Positions 12,301 to 23,942 of a DNA stretch of 64,000 bases are shown here, piece after piece (the stretch's first letter is position 1; each line of letters begins with the position of its first letter). A program made the position numbers and the translations under genes. The notes beneath the pieces were generated by a model. It did not search any database. It was given only the letters and a program-made list of their open reading frames with translations, and was not told the DNA's origin. Origin of the DNA: Solenopsis invicta (Eukaryota; Arthropoda; Insecta; Hymenoptera; Formicidae); contig NC_052668.1 of the NCBI RefSeq assembly GCF_016802725.1, forward strand, positions 22,004,501-22,068,500, in the 5' to 3' direction.

Positions 12301-12565
12301 AAAATATTTTCTGTGAGATACAAATTAAAAGAATGAATGCATTAATATAATAAATTAATAAGCGAAATAATATTAACAGTAAAATTTATATAATGTTTGA
12401 AAAATATCTTTCTAAAAAACGTGTATGATATTTTTATATTAATTTTATTTTTGTATTATTTCTATTATTTGTATATTAATCAACGTACTTTGTTCCCTCG
12501 ACAATACGTAGCTTTTGCATGAAATAGCGATGTCTGGGCTGCTTCACTTTTGATGGATGAGACAT
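6163..12565 (-). CDS. Five-exon gene for a large charged protein, FAM47-like architecture, with an in-frame TGA
   Basis: The coding exons are 12565-12489, 12211-9187, 7967-7752, 6718-6398 and 6327-6163. They join in frame (77+3025+216+321+165 nt = 1268 codons). All introns are GT-AG, with donors GTACGT, GTACGT, GTACAG and GTGAGC. The start ATG (12565-12563) follows AAAA and the stop is TAA at 6165-6163. The product is basic and acidic in patches, rich in S, K, E and T, with no signal peptide or membrane segment seen. Recognisable blocks are a W/K-rich start (KSKEYWKKFCDDEE), NPDKFPADL...RLLRRILPLD near residues 950-980, a Glu tract near 1013-1028, RDFCEWLRSLG near 1068-1078, and a C-terminal segment ending ...SSMSN. 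From memory, the order (PP..LL..LLPLD, then FCEW, then a V-P-E/A block, then AF..F) resembles FAM47 proteins, which are testis-biased in mammals; human FAM47E is reported to bind PRMT5. I did not verify the match. One TGA (codon 372) interrupts the frame. Possible minus-strand poly(A) signals are ATTAAA at 5833-5828 or AATAAA at 5317-5312 and 5299-5294. Confidence 0.78.
6398..6718 (-). CDS. Exon 4 of the FAM47-like gene
   Basis: The acceptor TTGCGAAATAG ends at 6719 and the exon starts with MSIREMPMVPNEVAAAR in phase 0. It runs 107 codons to WFSEHSK and the strong donor GTGAGC (6397-6392). It carries PWKLQFVPPRNRVRQRW and WKGITHLESVRAFAKWF, the Trp/aromatic-rich C-terminal module. The reading frame continues into the intron by chance for some codons, so an ORF caller would overrun here. 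Confidence 0.78.
7752..7967 (-). CDS. Exon 3 of the FAM47-like gene (FCEWL block)
   Basis: The acceptor is CGATCGTCGCAG, and the exon opens in phase 0 with VVTWRPLTAVDLKGYDPEAT. It contains RNITDRICRDFCEWLRSLG and VIDEEVLGDMFEIDF, a well-structured helical block (residues about 1035-1106). I place the 3' end at GAG|GTACAG because the joined protein then reads TMEMSIREMPMVPNEV, which fits the family-like order. Two further phase-0 GT sites lie downstream: ATA|GTAACA (exon end 7746) and CTC|GTAAAT (exon end 7704). They would add 2 or 16 codons, so the end is less certain than the start. Confidence 0.75.
8408..9086. mobile_element. 679 bp inverted-repeat element in intron 2
   Basis: The left end reads ATAAGGGAGAGTTG (8408-8421). 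The right end, CAATTCTCCCTTAT (9073-9086), is its reverse complement with one mismatch. The interior is AT-rich with no coding capacity seen. It sits inside intron 2 of the FAM47-like gene and accounts for over half of that intron. The terminal repeat is short, so the call is tentative. Confidence 0.4.
9187..12211 (-). CDS. Exon 2 of the FAM47-like gene, giant exon with internal TGA
   Basis: A 3025 nt exon between the acceptor TTACTTTAG (ends 12212) and the donor GTACGT (9186-9181), encoding residues 27-1034. It opens with WERPFPKSKEYWKKFCDD and closes with ...EGEISFDLI. Apart from one TGA at 11175-11173 it is open throughout, which is very unlikely by chance over about 1000 codons. Residues about 50-930 are low-complexity, S/K/E/T-rich and probably disordered. 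The block from about 941 to 1000 (LLAESKRYLNPDKFPADL, then RLLRRILPLDSYNLVAPL) looks folded. A Glu/Lys tract (about 1013-1028) precedes the donor. Overlapping open frames on the plus strand are shadows of this exon. Confidence 0.82.
11173..11175 (-). other. In-frame TGA inside exon 2 (candidate readthrough stop)
   Basis: Codon 372 reads TCA AAA TGA CGA AAT. UGA followed by C is the leakiest class of stop in insects and other animals. The frame stays open for 661 codons to the exon 2 donor and on through exons 3-5. The first ATG after the TGA is at 11145-11143, 27 nt downstream. A cryptic phase-0 intron could also remove the stop: donor AAT|GTAGAG (about 87 nt) or AAA|GTAATA (about 108 nt) to acceptor GAGCAG|ACG. 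Those sites are weak to moderate. Confidence 0.85.
12489..12565 (-). CDS. Exon 1 of the FAM47-like gene (start codon)
   Basis: Short first coding exon: 25 codons plus two bases. It starts with MSHPSKVKQPRHRYF and ends ...VEGT plus AA. The donor AAA|GTACGT lies at 12488. Phase 2 at the exon end is completed by the single A that opens exon 2, giving Lys26. Only one ATG precedes in this frame. The stretch is much less AT-rich than its flanks, which supports coding. Confidence 0.72.
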
Positions 12566-13578
12566 TTTTAACAATTTTATGATATTTTACACCCTCGCGT
12601 AGTAGATCGATGAGTTTGTTAAAAATAATGTAATTTTTTTATATTTAATTAAGCCGCGATTGTGTTCGCGGCATCCTGTGATTGCCGATATGGACTACTA
12701 AAGGTATTTAATTTCGTTATCGATCAAACAATTCGGAGCATAGCACAAATACCGCAGATATATCAGTCTCATGACGAGCTTCCAGGTATCACGAGAAGAT
12801 GGTAGTACTTCCCTTCTGAAGCTTGTATTGATCGCGAACACGTACCCGTTGGTCAGGCTCTGTACCATCGACTGACGTTCATTTTACATTCGGGTTTCTT
12901 TTCGTTCTCTGGATGTAATCGTCGTTTCCAATATAATGGATGATCGAATTTGTATCTATCGTGGATAATATCGAAATGCTAAATATGAATCTGAAAAAGA
13001 CGTTCACACGTTTGTGGGACTCAAAATTTGACGGATGTCCCACAAGATGTCTTCACTATTTCAATTCTACAATTCTTCCCTTCGCAGGAATGACATATTT
13101 ATGTAATTTGATTTAATATACATTTTTATATTATTATATTATATTATTTCATGCAATTATAATTTTTATATAATTTAATATACATTAATAAATGTATCGA
13201 CTTACATCAGTTTTTCGCCAGACTTTTACTCTATTAAATGTGTGAATCTTTCTCGGATAATTAGATTTCTATAATAAATTTATTTTTGGAAAAAAACATA
13301 ATGTAATGTTATTGTAAAAATATGATTTTCTAGTTTAGCAAAAATAAGCGGAAGAAAACTAGAGGGCAGCAAAGAGAATACATTTCAAAGTGATTATTTT
13401 AGAAGCGAAAGGGACACCTTTTCGCAACGGGCGTAGTTACGCAACTTCAGTATTAACTGCCGGCCAATAAGCTGCAGCACAAATTGCGCTCGCTTGCGGC
13501 GAGCGAGGAAGCTCGGAAACTTCCAATGCGCCCGCGCACGTGTGTATTTTGCAATAAATAGACGCATTGCGCTAACAA

Positions 13579-13610
13579 TAAGTTACGTACGTAATTACGT
13601 ACATAACTTA
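13579..13610. other. 32 bp near-perfect palindrome
   Basis: TAAGTTACGTACGTAA and TTACGTACATAACTTA mirror each other with one mismatched pair and no loop. It lies about 1 kb upstream of the FAM47-like start codon. It may bind a dimeric factor or be a chance structure. Confidence 0.8.
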
Positions 13611-15072
13611 CGCGAGGAGTAGCACACTAACGTTCGCACTATGGTACGTTGACCTAACGACGGGACGAGGTACCGGTGTGGTTGCGATCTTATTTCCGTT
13701 GTCTCAGCTGTCGCCAGTCTTCCGTTCGGATGACCCGATGCACCTCGTATTCGACGAAGGGGATAATTGGGTAAAAATAATTACTTGTGCTGCGCTGTTC
13801 TTCGAAAAAAAAAAATTGCTTGCATATCTATGTCGGAAAATTTAATAAAACATTTCATCGGAAAAGTGTAAAATCAATATTGAAATAATGAAAAACTTTT
13901 ATCTTCTTTTATCTTCAAACATTATATAATTCATTCAGATCTTTTTCCCCAAATATATGCCGATCTAATAAACGTGGATTTGATTTCGCAAATTTAAGTG
14001 CGATTGGAATTCTTTCCAAAAGCGATCCATTATCAAATTACAATTTCGTCATTATAATTGGAAGGAATTAATGCTTTAAAACTACGCATTCTGTTTGTAA
14101 AATGATAATTGTAAAACAATTATTTGAGTTTCATAAAATTTTATTTCTACATTTGCGAGAAGTGGATGCAAGTATGTGAAGAACATCATCGGGATCGGCG
14201 AAATGTTTTCGCAAAAATCTTGTCGACAAAGCCCACTAACGAATTATTCGACATTACTGGTTGTTGAACACGAATCTACCCGATTGGCAGTTCGATCGGT
14301 CAACGATCTCTCAGTACTTCGTGGTCCAGGATCGATGTTTCGAGTCCGTGCCCGCGGAATTCCGGAATCTTTGATCTCTGTGCCGCACTCCGCGTGAGAG
14401 TACATTGGATGTGTTGGAACGAGTAATTCGTGGTTCGGCGGAGTTTGACAGTTCGCTAAAAAGCTCTCTGCGCCCGCAGGAAGTGAGTTGACAGTCAGGA
14501 GAATGCGTATACGTGCGCATTCTGCGCCACTGGTAGCCGTGGACAATGGTGTTCATTAATGACGCTTGGAACTCGTTTCGCAGAATTGTCGAAATATTAA
14601 ATTTCGATCGAAACGTCCCCCCTTTTTCTTAATGCTATTTCTCAACACTAGCGCATTAATTCTTTTTTCGTCCCTCACTTTCATAAGATTGTCTCTCCCT
14701 CCTCTGATCGAGCCTTCGATTTTTAAAATTGTTTTTTCTTCCATGAGATGATAGAGTACTTGTTTAAATTAGCCATATTTAATGGGACGCGAACGATATC
14801 TTCATGCAATTAGCGGCGTCTGTGAATCAATATTTGCACAATAAAATTAATTTGATCTTGTAATTGCAGAATGACGAAATAGGCGTACAAAAGTGCGTCA
14901 TTAGGAAGCCCATTAATGGACAGGTTTGTACGACATGTTTCGTGTTTCCGGAAGCGTATTCGCAAGTTCGTGTGCGTAGGTTCACGTGCATACACGCCGT
15001 GTAGACGTCACTCGACCCGAGCAGTGCGGAAATCCTAGGAATATTTGAGGAGCGAATGTCTAAGCAGTGTCG

Positions 15073-15093
15073 GATATCAGACCGTCTGATATC
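15073..15093. other. 21 bp dyad
   Basis: GATATCAGAC and GTCTGATATC are exact reverse complements around one central C. Confidence 0.85.
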
Positions 15094-17022
15094 TCGCTAC
15101 TCTGACAGCGGGTCGTCGACGCGTGTAAAGTTAGTCGGCGTGACAATGATAGCGGAGAAACTCGGTGGAAAATTACACGTGTTTTCCGCCGCGCGGACGG
15201 GGGAATAATTGCACATCGGCCGGAAATGCAAGTTTCATGTTTTCGAAATATAAATTCTGATTAGAAACCCCGTAATGTCATAAGCTTATAAATGTGTACT
15301 GTGTAGCGTGGTTTACGAAATATTCATTGGTGCAGCGATGAGGCTAATAAAGTTGGGAAAGTCGTGGTGAATCTGTACGTATACTAATAAATTTTATAAA
15401 AACTATTTTCCGCCCCATACAAGAGAGTCTAGCTTAATTTCATATGTTTGTTTTAATTCTCTGAAAATAAAATATTGCGAAAATGAAATATTAGGGGCCT
15501 TTTCTATTCCTACGTGCATAAATGTGACTATTTTTTTTTTTTAACTACGCGATGGATCGATTTCAAAGTTTATACGCTTATTTTACATATGTTCAACAAT
15601 GTATAAAATTCAAATGGGAATGAAAGGTAATGAAGATGCTTCTAATAAAATCTGCTTTGAATTGATATTGAATCGAATGACGTTTATTGTGGCATATATC
15701 TTTGACATATATTTATCTTGGACAGGTTTTACGGAAAAATTATCAATAAAATGGTGTCGGTTCAAAGTTAACATTATAAATGTAAAAAAATTGCTTTTAT
15801 CACAGCGAAAAAATGATTGAAAATTGTACGTAAAGCAATTTTAAAGATTCATCACCTATAAATAGACATTTACTAAAGATGCTAAGTCCAGTTTTTAATA
15901 TCGTGTTCACAGTTTTCTCAGAAATGTCTTTGTCATGATTTTATATATTTTAAATAAATTAATATGTTTTTTCCCAATTTTTATTTTACACATCGTTAAA
16001 GATATATGCAAAACTTGAAATTGATCCGTCGCGTACGTAGTTAAAAAAAAGTTCGTAAAAACAGCTTTGTTTTTGCACGCTGAAATAGAGAAAGCCCTTT
16101 AATTGAAGATTAATTTAAACGCATGTTGAAAGCGAGACACTGACGTCTTCTCGACACAACTCACGCTTTATCTATTACTTTGTCAAAGGATTCTATTACA
16201 AAGATGTTCATGCAAGTACTGAAGCGTATACGCGTTGTAAAATATGAATTGCACGTCGCCGCTTACCGGCTATGTTTGCCCGTAGATGATATAACTTGAG
16301 TGTGCAATCCGAGTAAATTTCTCTGCCGCTTATACGTATAAAATAAGACAAGATACGATCAGCGCCGTTAAAGCGCGGGTCGCAGTTTGAAACGGACGCG
16401 CGCGACGGCAATTAATTGCGGAACGGAATTGCTCTTTGTTAGAAGAAAAATCGCGGATAACGTCTTTCCGCGCCGCAACGTTTAAACCGTGGCACGAGCC
16501 ACGATGGGATCGGTACGTGAGATTACTTTGGGCTTTCAGTTAACGCTGCGCTTTGAAACAAGGCGCCGCGGCCTGTTTCCTCCGCGTTGCCGGCAAACTT
16601 TAATTTAACTCGCGCTCATACGTCAGGCATATTGCAAGCTCCTTGCCTGCTACTATTCCAGACTGGGGTGCGATAATCAGCCGGCGCCTTCTTCGCGAAT
16701 GGCCCCGTCGAATGGCGTCTTACAGGATATTTCGTCGCGTCTTAAGAAACGTCACGAAGCAGACTATTGGGAAAGCCTGATTAATCTGGCGTCTTTGTCA
16801 ATGCGGCTTCTCCAAAGCAAACAGCAAGATGCCTTATTTTTCTTTCAATGGAGGCTTAATATTTTAATCATGATAATAATTACAAATTTTGCAACGTTAT
16901 TTTTAAATAAAAGATAGTTATGAATTTATTAGATATTATTAGATTAGATTTTGTAATAATTTAGATTACGTAATGTAAACACTTCAAAATTTTCTTTGTT
17001 TTTTATATATATTCATATAGTG

Positions 17023-17255
17023 ATTATTCTTAATTTTCTAGAAAAATAAAATTATAGAAAAAACAATTTTTTCCGTTTTTTTCTGAAAGACAAAAAAGTA
17101 CAAAAACTTCTGTTATAATAAAGTAACACTAGTAAATGTAGTCTTAATTAGTAAATGTATTCTTAATTTTCTGGAAAAATAAAATGCAGGAAAAAAATCC
17201 ATTTTTCCATTTTTTTCGAAAGATATGAAAAAATATGATACTGTGAAAATAACAG
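17023..17255. repeat. Diverged direct repeat, two copies about 133 bp apart
   Basis: TATTCTTAATTTTCT(A/G)GAAAAATAAAAT, an A-rich segment, then TTTTTCC.TTTTTTC and GAAAGA occur in the same order at about 17026 and 17158. The copies differ by substitutions and small gaps, so this is an old local duplication. Confidence 0.6.
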
Positions 17256-17401
17256 CGGATTTATTGATGAATTAATTATTAGAGCTCTTAAATGTGAAAA
17301 AAATCTTAAAACATTTTCGTAGAAAACGATAAAGGTGACATTTTTTTATCTTAAAAGAAAAACTCGAAAAAATACGGCGAGGAAAAAATTTCTTTCCAAA
17401 A

Positions 17402-17443
17402 TTTCCGGAAGAACTTTTCCGGGCTGAAAAGTTCTCCCGGAAA
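17402..17443. other. 18 bp near-perfect hairpin
   Basis: The left arm TTTCCGGAAGAACTTTTC pairs with the right arm GAAAAGTTCTCCCGGAAA, with one mismatch and a 6-base loop (CGGGCT). It lies about 150 bp from the direct repeat and could be the remains of a foldback element. Confidence 0.75.
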
Positions 17444-20400
17444 AGGCAGTAGTGATCGTAAAACCGTTGTTTAATATAAAGTGTATTATTTATGTTATAC
17501 GCAGAATCTTGGCCATTGAGAATTTATATCCACTTTATCACTTTGATAGAGAAAATGCCTGAAATGGATTCCGCTCGAAATACGAGAAACGTTCCCGCGG
17601 AATGAAGCAAAAATCTTTAAATCATCGCACAGGCACGTTAAACACTAAATGTCCGAATGAGCACACAAACTTCGGCGGTGTAATCGGGTTATGTGTAATT
17701 ATTTCGTCGCTCGTACAGTACCTACGTGGGTACGCACTCGAAATTCCACCGGGCGAACGGCGCGGAGAGCGCGGGCGTGAAAAAATTTTTAAACGCGCGG
17801 AACTAATGGTTATTCGCCGCACACGGAGTAATTAGAACTTTTCCGCGCTAATGCTAAACTGATTGGGAAACACTGTCCGTGTGTACGCTCACTCGCCCGC
17901 ACACCGATACACGCGCATGCAGCCTGGCAGAATGAATTTGAGAACCAGTCGGAGCACGGGGAAACAAGATTAGGCAGCTAACTTTGTTTGCCAGAACCAA
18001 TCAGCAGGCCCAAGAATCTCAACTCGGCCCGAGTACATTCTTCTCGAATTAAGATGACTTCCGTCACGTAGTTCGTGATTGAAATAATTCTCTACACCCT
18101 ACGTCTCGTCGAGGGACTGATATTAATTAATATTCCGCAGCCCCCGGGGTCCACGATTGTATTCCACCTGAGAAATTAGTTATTGTCGAAATTCAATGGA
18201 AACGTCTTACCAATGACGCATTTTTACGAACGAAAGTAAAACCGCGAATTTAATGCAAATGTATTTTTCTCGTACCGCCGTTCGAGTGGTGTGCGCCGGA
18301 TTTAGTAGAGTTAGTCAAACGACGATGATAATTCCTTTCGGGAGCACACTGCGAACGAGGTTTCATAAAAAGCGGAGCCACGGAGAAAGTGGCTTCCCGG
18401 GGTTATCGTCGCTCGTAAACGCCGGGGAATATGCCCGATTATGGAAAATCCTGCCGGCGACTCTTCTTTTCCCTTTGCCGAGCTCCTTTCTCCCGCTACC
18501 CTCACCGCTGTCTTACACATTTCGCCAGACGTCTCTCCGGCGCGGCACGGCGCGTCTCACGTGGCTCGCGAGAAAAGGATCTTATCCTGGATTCTCGACG
18601 TACCTCGGTGTGAGACTACAGACACGGCGGAGGTCGTCGTCAGCGAACGGGGGAGAATCGGTCGTAGGACGCGTGGTAACGCGAGGTCGAATCAGAGGAG
18701 AATGGACCAGCTCCTGTTATCAGCTGGGAGCCAGCCGCCTTCCCCGAGCCGACAAATTACTACATCCCCACTAGCGCCCACTATTCTGGTGCCAAATCAA
18801 GCCGATCTCTCCTACCGCGGTAGCGCCGGTTTGCTTGTGTCTCTCTTCCTTGTTCCCATCTTCCACGCAGCTTGGCACTCGCAGCTGTCGGTGCCAAGGT
18901 CAAAGTGTGCCGCGATACATTACGGTCTGAGCTTCCGCGGAAATTAGGAGCCTCGAAAATGATTTGGTTTTTCATTATTTCATAAGCCAAAAAAAAAAGT
19001 TTCAACGCCCGCAGCCGCGGTTTGAAAACTCGCGATGTTTTTCTTTTCCTCTCCGTTGCGATCTCTCACTCGCAGCACAGCCAGAAAAAAGGCATCTAAA
19101 TTACTTTAGAGCAGCGTTAAACCACATTGTTACGGGCGAATCTCTAAGCAATTTGTTATAAAAAAAAGAAGGATTCCAATTTCCTCTTTCAGCTTTCTTA
19201 AGGATGCAAAATTTTCCATCCATGAAGATATCGTTAATAAACCTCAACCACTTCTCTCCCCTCTTGTCGGCCCTGGTGCATGGAGACGTTGCAAGCGAGA
19301 GAGGCGGAATAGAAGGCGTCTGCACGGGGCGGGATAAGGTGGGATGACGCCGAAACGTATGGCCTCTGATTTATAAAGGAAATAATTTCGCGGGGGCAAT
19401 CCTTTATGTCGAGTACCCGGAACGTGCGAGGGAGGAAGAGGGTGAGCGAGTGGCTGCATGGGCACGGCCGCTCATCTCCCTTAAAATTCATTACCTCGAC
19501 TAATAGCGACGTTTAATATCTGGTCGCGAGCCGGACGTTTTACGGTAGATCACTCTAATACACGGGAACTATGACAATATCTCCGGCACCACAATCAGCG
19601 GGATTACTCGCGGTTATTTTTTCCGCCAGTCTCTCTCGTCTATTTCTATCTCGTTTTCACGCTTTTTGTAATTTTAACGTACGTCTATCGACGTATATAA
19701 ATAAAGGATGCGATGTAGAATAGTGCTTTTAATTAAGTCGAATGGAATTGGGTTACGAACAACGTAACTCGATAACGGCCAACGCTGTGGCCAACGTCCG
19801 CGCGCGACGAGAATACACGCGCGTCTCTTAAATATAACATAATCTTTAGCTGCCCATCACGTCGCGATCGATTTGCTTTTCTTTGATGGACCGTGACGTT
19901 TAATTTAAAACACCAATTTGGCATTGGCTTCGGCTAATAGGCAATTATCCTCGCAACCCTCTATTAATTAGCCGAACCTTGTTACGAACACGCGCGGAAA
20001 AACACGAACGCACGTTGACACAATTAACTCATCGTGCGCGAAGCTTTTTCGAAATTTAGTTTCATATCGCACTCGATTGCAACACACAGCCGCTCGTTTA
20101 CAGCGCTATAGGTCGCGCAAATACGTCGTTCTGCGCGAGGATGTTTGCAGGATGCTGAGTCACTTCGCCGGCGAGATGTAACATTTATGCCGCGAATGCC
20201 AGAATTACGCGGCGAATTTTTTTCTCTCCCGTGCCGCGCGCCAGTTTTCGTGTTTCCCTCCACCATCAAACCGGAGGTGCTCGACTTCCGCGCGATAGCT
20301 CGCGGCGGATTGTACTAAATTTTTTAATTCCTTACCATGCGGCTGCGTTCCGAGATGGTGGTAATGAAAACACACCGTCACGCCTAAGTTTCCCTCTCGG

Positions 20401-21287
20401 TCCTTTGCATATTACATGAGGTTTTTGCTAGCGTTAGATTTTAAGCAGTGATAAAATACGACAAAAAGGAAAAGGAATTGAGATCGAGATCTTTAGGTAT
20501 TAGTAAAAAAAAGTCTCGCTTTGACTTTTTTTTTTTGAAGGGAATAATTTACATCGAGAACTATGTTGACAATATCTCGAGATGGCAATGCCTTGTTGCA
20601 TCGACGAGAAATGAAATGGATCTTTAATACACGCCAATTACTGTAAAATATAGTCAAATATACTTTTGATATTATTACACTGTATTAGTAATCGGATTGA
20701 ATTCAATTATTTTCCGCTATATATAATAGAAAAATTGAGGAAGAGAAAAAAGGAAACGTCTTTGGACTTTTTGCACAGTAAGAAAAAGACGGCCCTACGT
20801 TTGTCCTTTCCGAAGAAAGCCGCGCGGAAAAAAAAGAAATAGAAAAGTTGATGAAATATTGGAGAGCGGATTACACGGGACAATATTCTGTTGTAAACTG
20901 TTTCTCCCATCCACCCTCTACGTTTCCAAATAGGTACTAGTAGCATATACCCCATCGCGTATCAACTTTCTCGTTATTTTCGCCATTCGCCTGATCGTTT
21001 TTATTTTTTCGTTTGTGACCATTTGTCCATTTTATCTTATTTCTAAATTTAGAAATAGACATTCTTTTTCTTATTTAACGCCTTGTAAAAGTAATTTGTC
21101 ATTAACAATTTTATTTGCGCGTGTATACATATATCTATTGCATAAATATATCTATTTTTTCGAGGCATAGGTGATGATGTGGTGAAGGAATACTCTTCAA
21201 ACATTAAAAAAATTCCATATGTTAAATTAATATTATTCGAAATTTAAAAAATGTTTGGAAATCGCGAAATTAAAGATTTTTTTATTA

Positions 21288-21517
21288 TACACCGAGATAA
21301 AAAATTACTAAATTTTAATAAATATTTGAATAGCTGAAATTAAATATTTGATAAATATTTGAATAGTTAAAATTAAATATTTGTGTGCGAAATGAAATAT
21401 GCACTAAATGTAAATAACTATTTATTTAATGTAAGAATTATTAATTCAATTATCATTATTATTGCAACTATTCAAACAAATATTTAATAAAATTTAGTAA
21501 TTTTTTCTCTAAGTGTA
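21288..21517. mobile_element. 230 bp MITE with about 46 bp terminal inverted repeats
   Basis: The left end (21288-21333) begins TACACCGAGATAAAAAATTA. The right end (21468-21517), reverse complemented, begins TACACTTAGAGAAAAAATTA. The match runs on through ...CTAAATTTTA.TAAATATTTG to GAATAG with few mismatches and one 4-base gap. There is no ORF. It is a typical non-autonomous DNA transposon. The outer TA could be a Tc1/mariner-type target duplication. Confidence 0.75.
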
Positions 21518-23923
21518 TATATTATTCTTGTGTTTTACTTTTTCTCTTTCTCTGTTTCTCTCTCTCTTTAAACTTTACTGCATTATTTCAATTTTTTTTT
21601 TATTTTATAAATATAGATATAGACAACCATTTTAATATAAAAATTTCAATATATTCTAATTTTTTCTAAGATAATACTATTTAAATAAGCAAAACTTTTT
21701 CATGAGTTTCTAAATATTCAAATACTTTTTTCTTCTATTTTTTCTTTTAAATCAATATATGAATTTTAAATCTTTTGAAAGTTTTTAAATAATGATTTTG
21801 GACGCCCATTACTAGACACGACTGTTTCGAGAATTAAGCCCGAACTGGTGTCCGATTCGAAAATCGTCCGGGTGAGATGCGGGGTGCGAAAACCTAATCC
21901 GAATTACATCGATGTTTTGAGCAGGATTTATTGGTGGGCGAACGTGCCAAATCGCCGAACACTTTTCACTCGGCCAGTCGGTCAGGTCGGAAATAAGTTA
22001 GGTCTTTGAGCGAGATCTGGGATCGTCGGTCGTCGCGGACACGTAAGTTTATTTAAATCAAGGAACGAATTACGCGAAGCGTGAGATATCAATGATCGAT
22101 TAGCGTACGTCGGAACGCGAAATTCTAGCCGTTTGTCAATATCGTCGGGATCGTTTCGGCACATCGTCGTTTGCTCATCGATAATAAATTACTCTTATAA
22201 CTCGCTCTTTCCTGTACTCGTCTTGGCAATTTTCTCTCCGCAATTAAATCGGCAGAGAAATGTCACGGACGAGACAAAAGCCGCTCGATTTTTCCATCTT
22301 CCTCTTCGATTCTAATAAAAATTACTTGGAGATAAAACTTTCATCGTGTACATTAATATTGAAAGTTATAAACACAACCGCCAAACAATGCATCGCAATT
22401 TCACCGCTGCATTTTTATGAAATTATTATTCGGAGTTATTGCAAGTCGGTAGATTACAATGTAACCGCGATATATACACCTTTATTTACCGCTAAGTGAT
22501 ACTAATGATCGTTTTGTATACGGAGGTTCGAAATGGATTGCTATACGTATCGGATTAAATGCGAATTATTATGAATATTTATATCGGCATTTCCCATCGC
22601 ACTTTATGAATTTATTTCGATGTTCGATAAACTCGATTTTCCAGTGAATACATTTATCTGGCCAATCATTATTCGATCACAGAGACGGCATTACACAAAT
22701 TGTAATTTCAATTTTACAATGCATTGTTACGCGCAATCGTAACGATCGTGAAAGAGAACTGTTTGTTCTCATATTCTTGAAACGATAACCTCCACGCGGC
22801 TGAAATTAAAATGAGAATTCTATGAAGCTGATATTTTAGATCTAGACGCGTTTTTAAAATCACCGATTCAATTAAGCGAGACATTGTTCTTCCGCTGTGC
22901 TGGAGTTTGTCGGAGTTTTCACGTTCCTGAATATCCGACTGTCGCTTTCTCCATTCTTCCCCCTTTTTCAGCTTGCTTGTTAAACGGGCAGTTATCGGCG
23001 GATATTGGCGGTCGTGAAAGCCAGGAATGGCCACGATGACGACTATTAGCCAAGTTTCACTGCCCGCTCATCCTCCGTGATATTCACCGAAATTCCTACG
23101 CGTCGCGCGTCGTCGCGACGTGAACGAAGAAACTGCGCAGGAAGATGGGGGAGGGGGTGGGGGGAAAAAGAAGAAATAACATACGACTTGACGAGTTGGC
23201 GTGACGTTTATTAGACATTAAGTAGTAATACGGCGAACGGGTCGGACGGGACTAGCCGGGTAATAAGGGACGGGTTAGGAGAACCGTCATACTAATTGTA
23301 GTAATTCCGGCATCCACTTTGGATATTTAATTAAGTTTCCGCTGACAAGCATCTACTTACTGGGAGGGAAGCGCGGGAGCCAGAGGTTCTTATCCTCGGT
23401 ATACACTGCGCTCTGCTTTCCCGTCTTTCTACGTCCCATCGTCGTCGTCGTCGTCCTTACGTTGTCGTCGCTTAAAATTGCTACGTAACCTACCGACCTG
23501 CTTAACTGCCAGCTCGAAACCCGCATGCTTCTCGCTAATTATTTAGTGTATTCACGTACGTACCAGACCCAACGAGATGGAAAGCAACAGGGGAAGACTG
23601 CGACAGCTCCGCATCCCATGTCCAGTCGGGAAAAATTCCATCCCGTTCCGGCAGTTGCGTCACGGGCTACCGGACGAGATGGAACGCCATATTTCGTCGT
23701 CGTGCTTAATTGCGACAACGGATAACGGGGAGGTGCGAACAATGCGAATGCGAAAACTGCGATCGTTCTCTCGATGAAACGAGGAAAAGAGAAAAAAATA
23801 TTCACCGAGTAACGATCGAAAAAAGTTTCTTAGACTGCGGTGGAACTTGGAACGAGTACTATAAGTTTCTATAATCTTCTTCGCGACAACTCCTTATGTA
23901 TTTTAGTATGAGTCGACGAGCTG

Positions 23924-23942
23924 TTTTTTTTTTTTTTTTTTT
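23924..23942. repeat. Poly-T tract (19)
   Basis: Nineteen consecutive T. It could be the A-tail of a minus-strand retro-insertion, but nothing recognisable adjoins it. Confidence 0.9.

Noticed and set aside
18253..18947. Overlapping 173- and 168-codon plus-strand frames
   Set aside because: Two frames of one strand are open together, which points to base composition. Neither translation resembles a protein domain.
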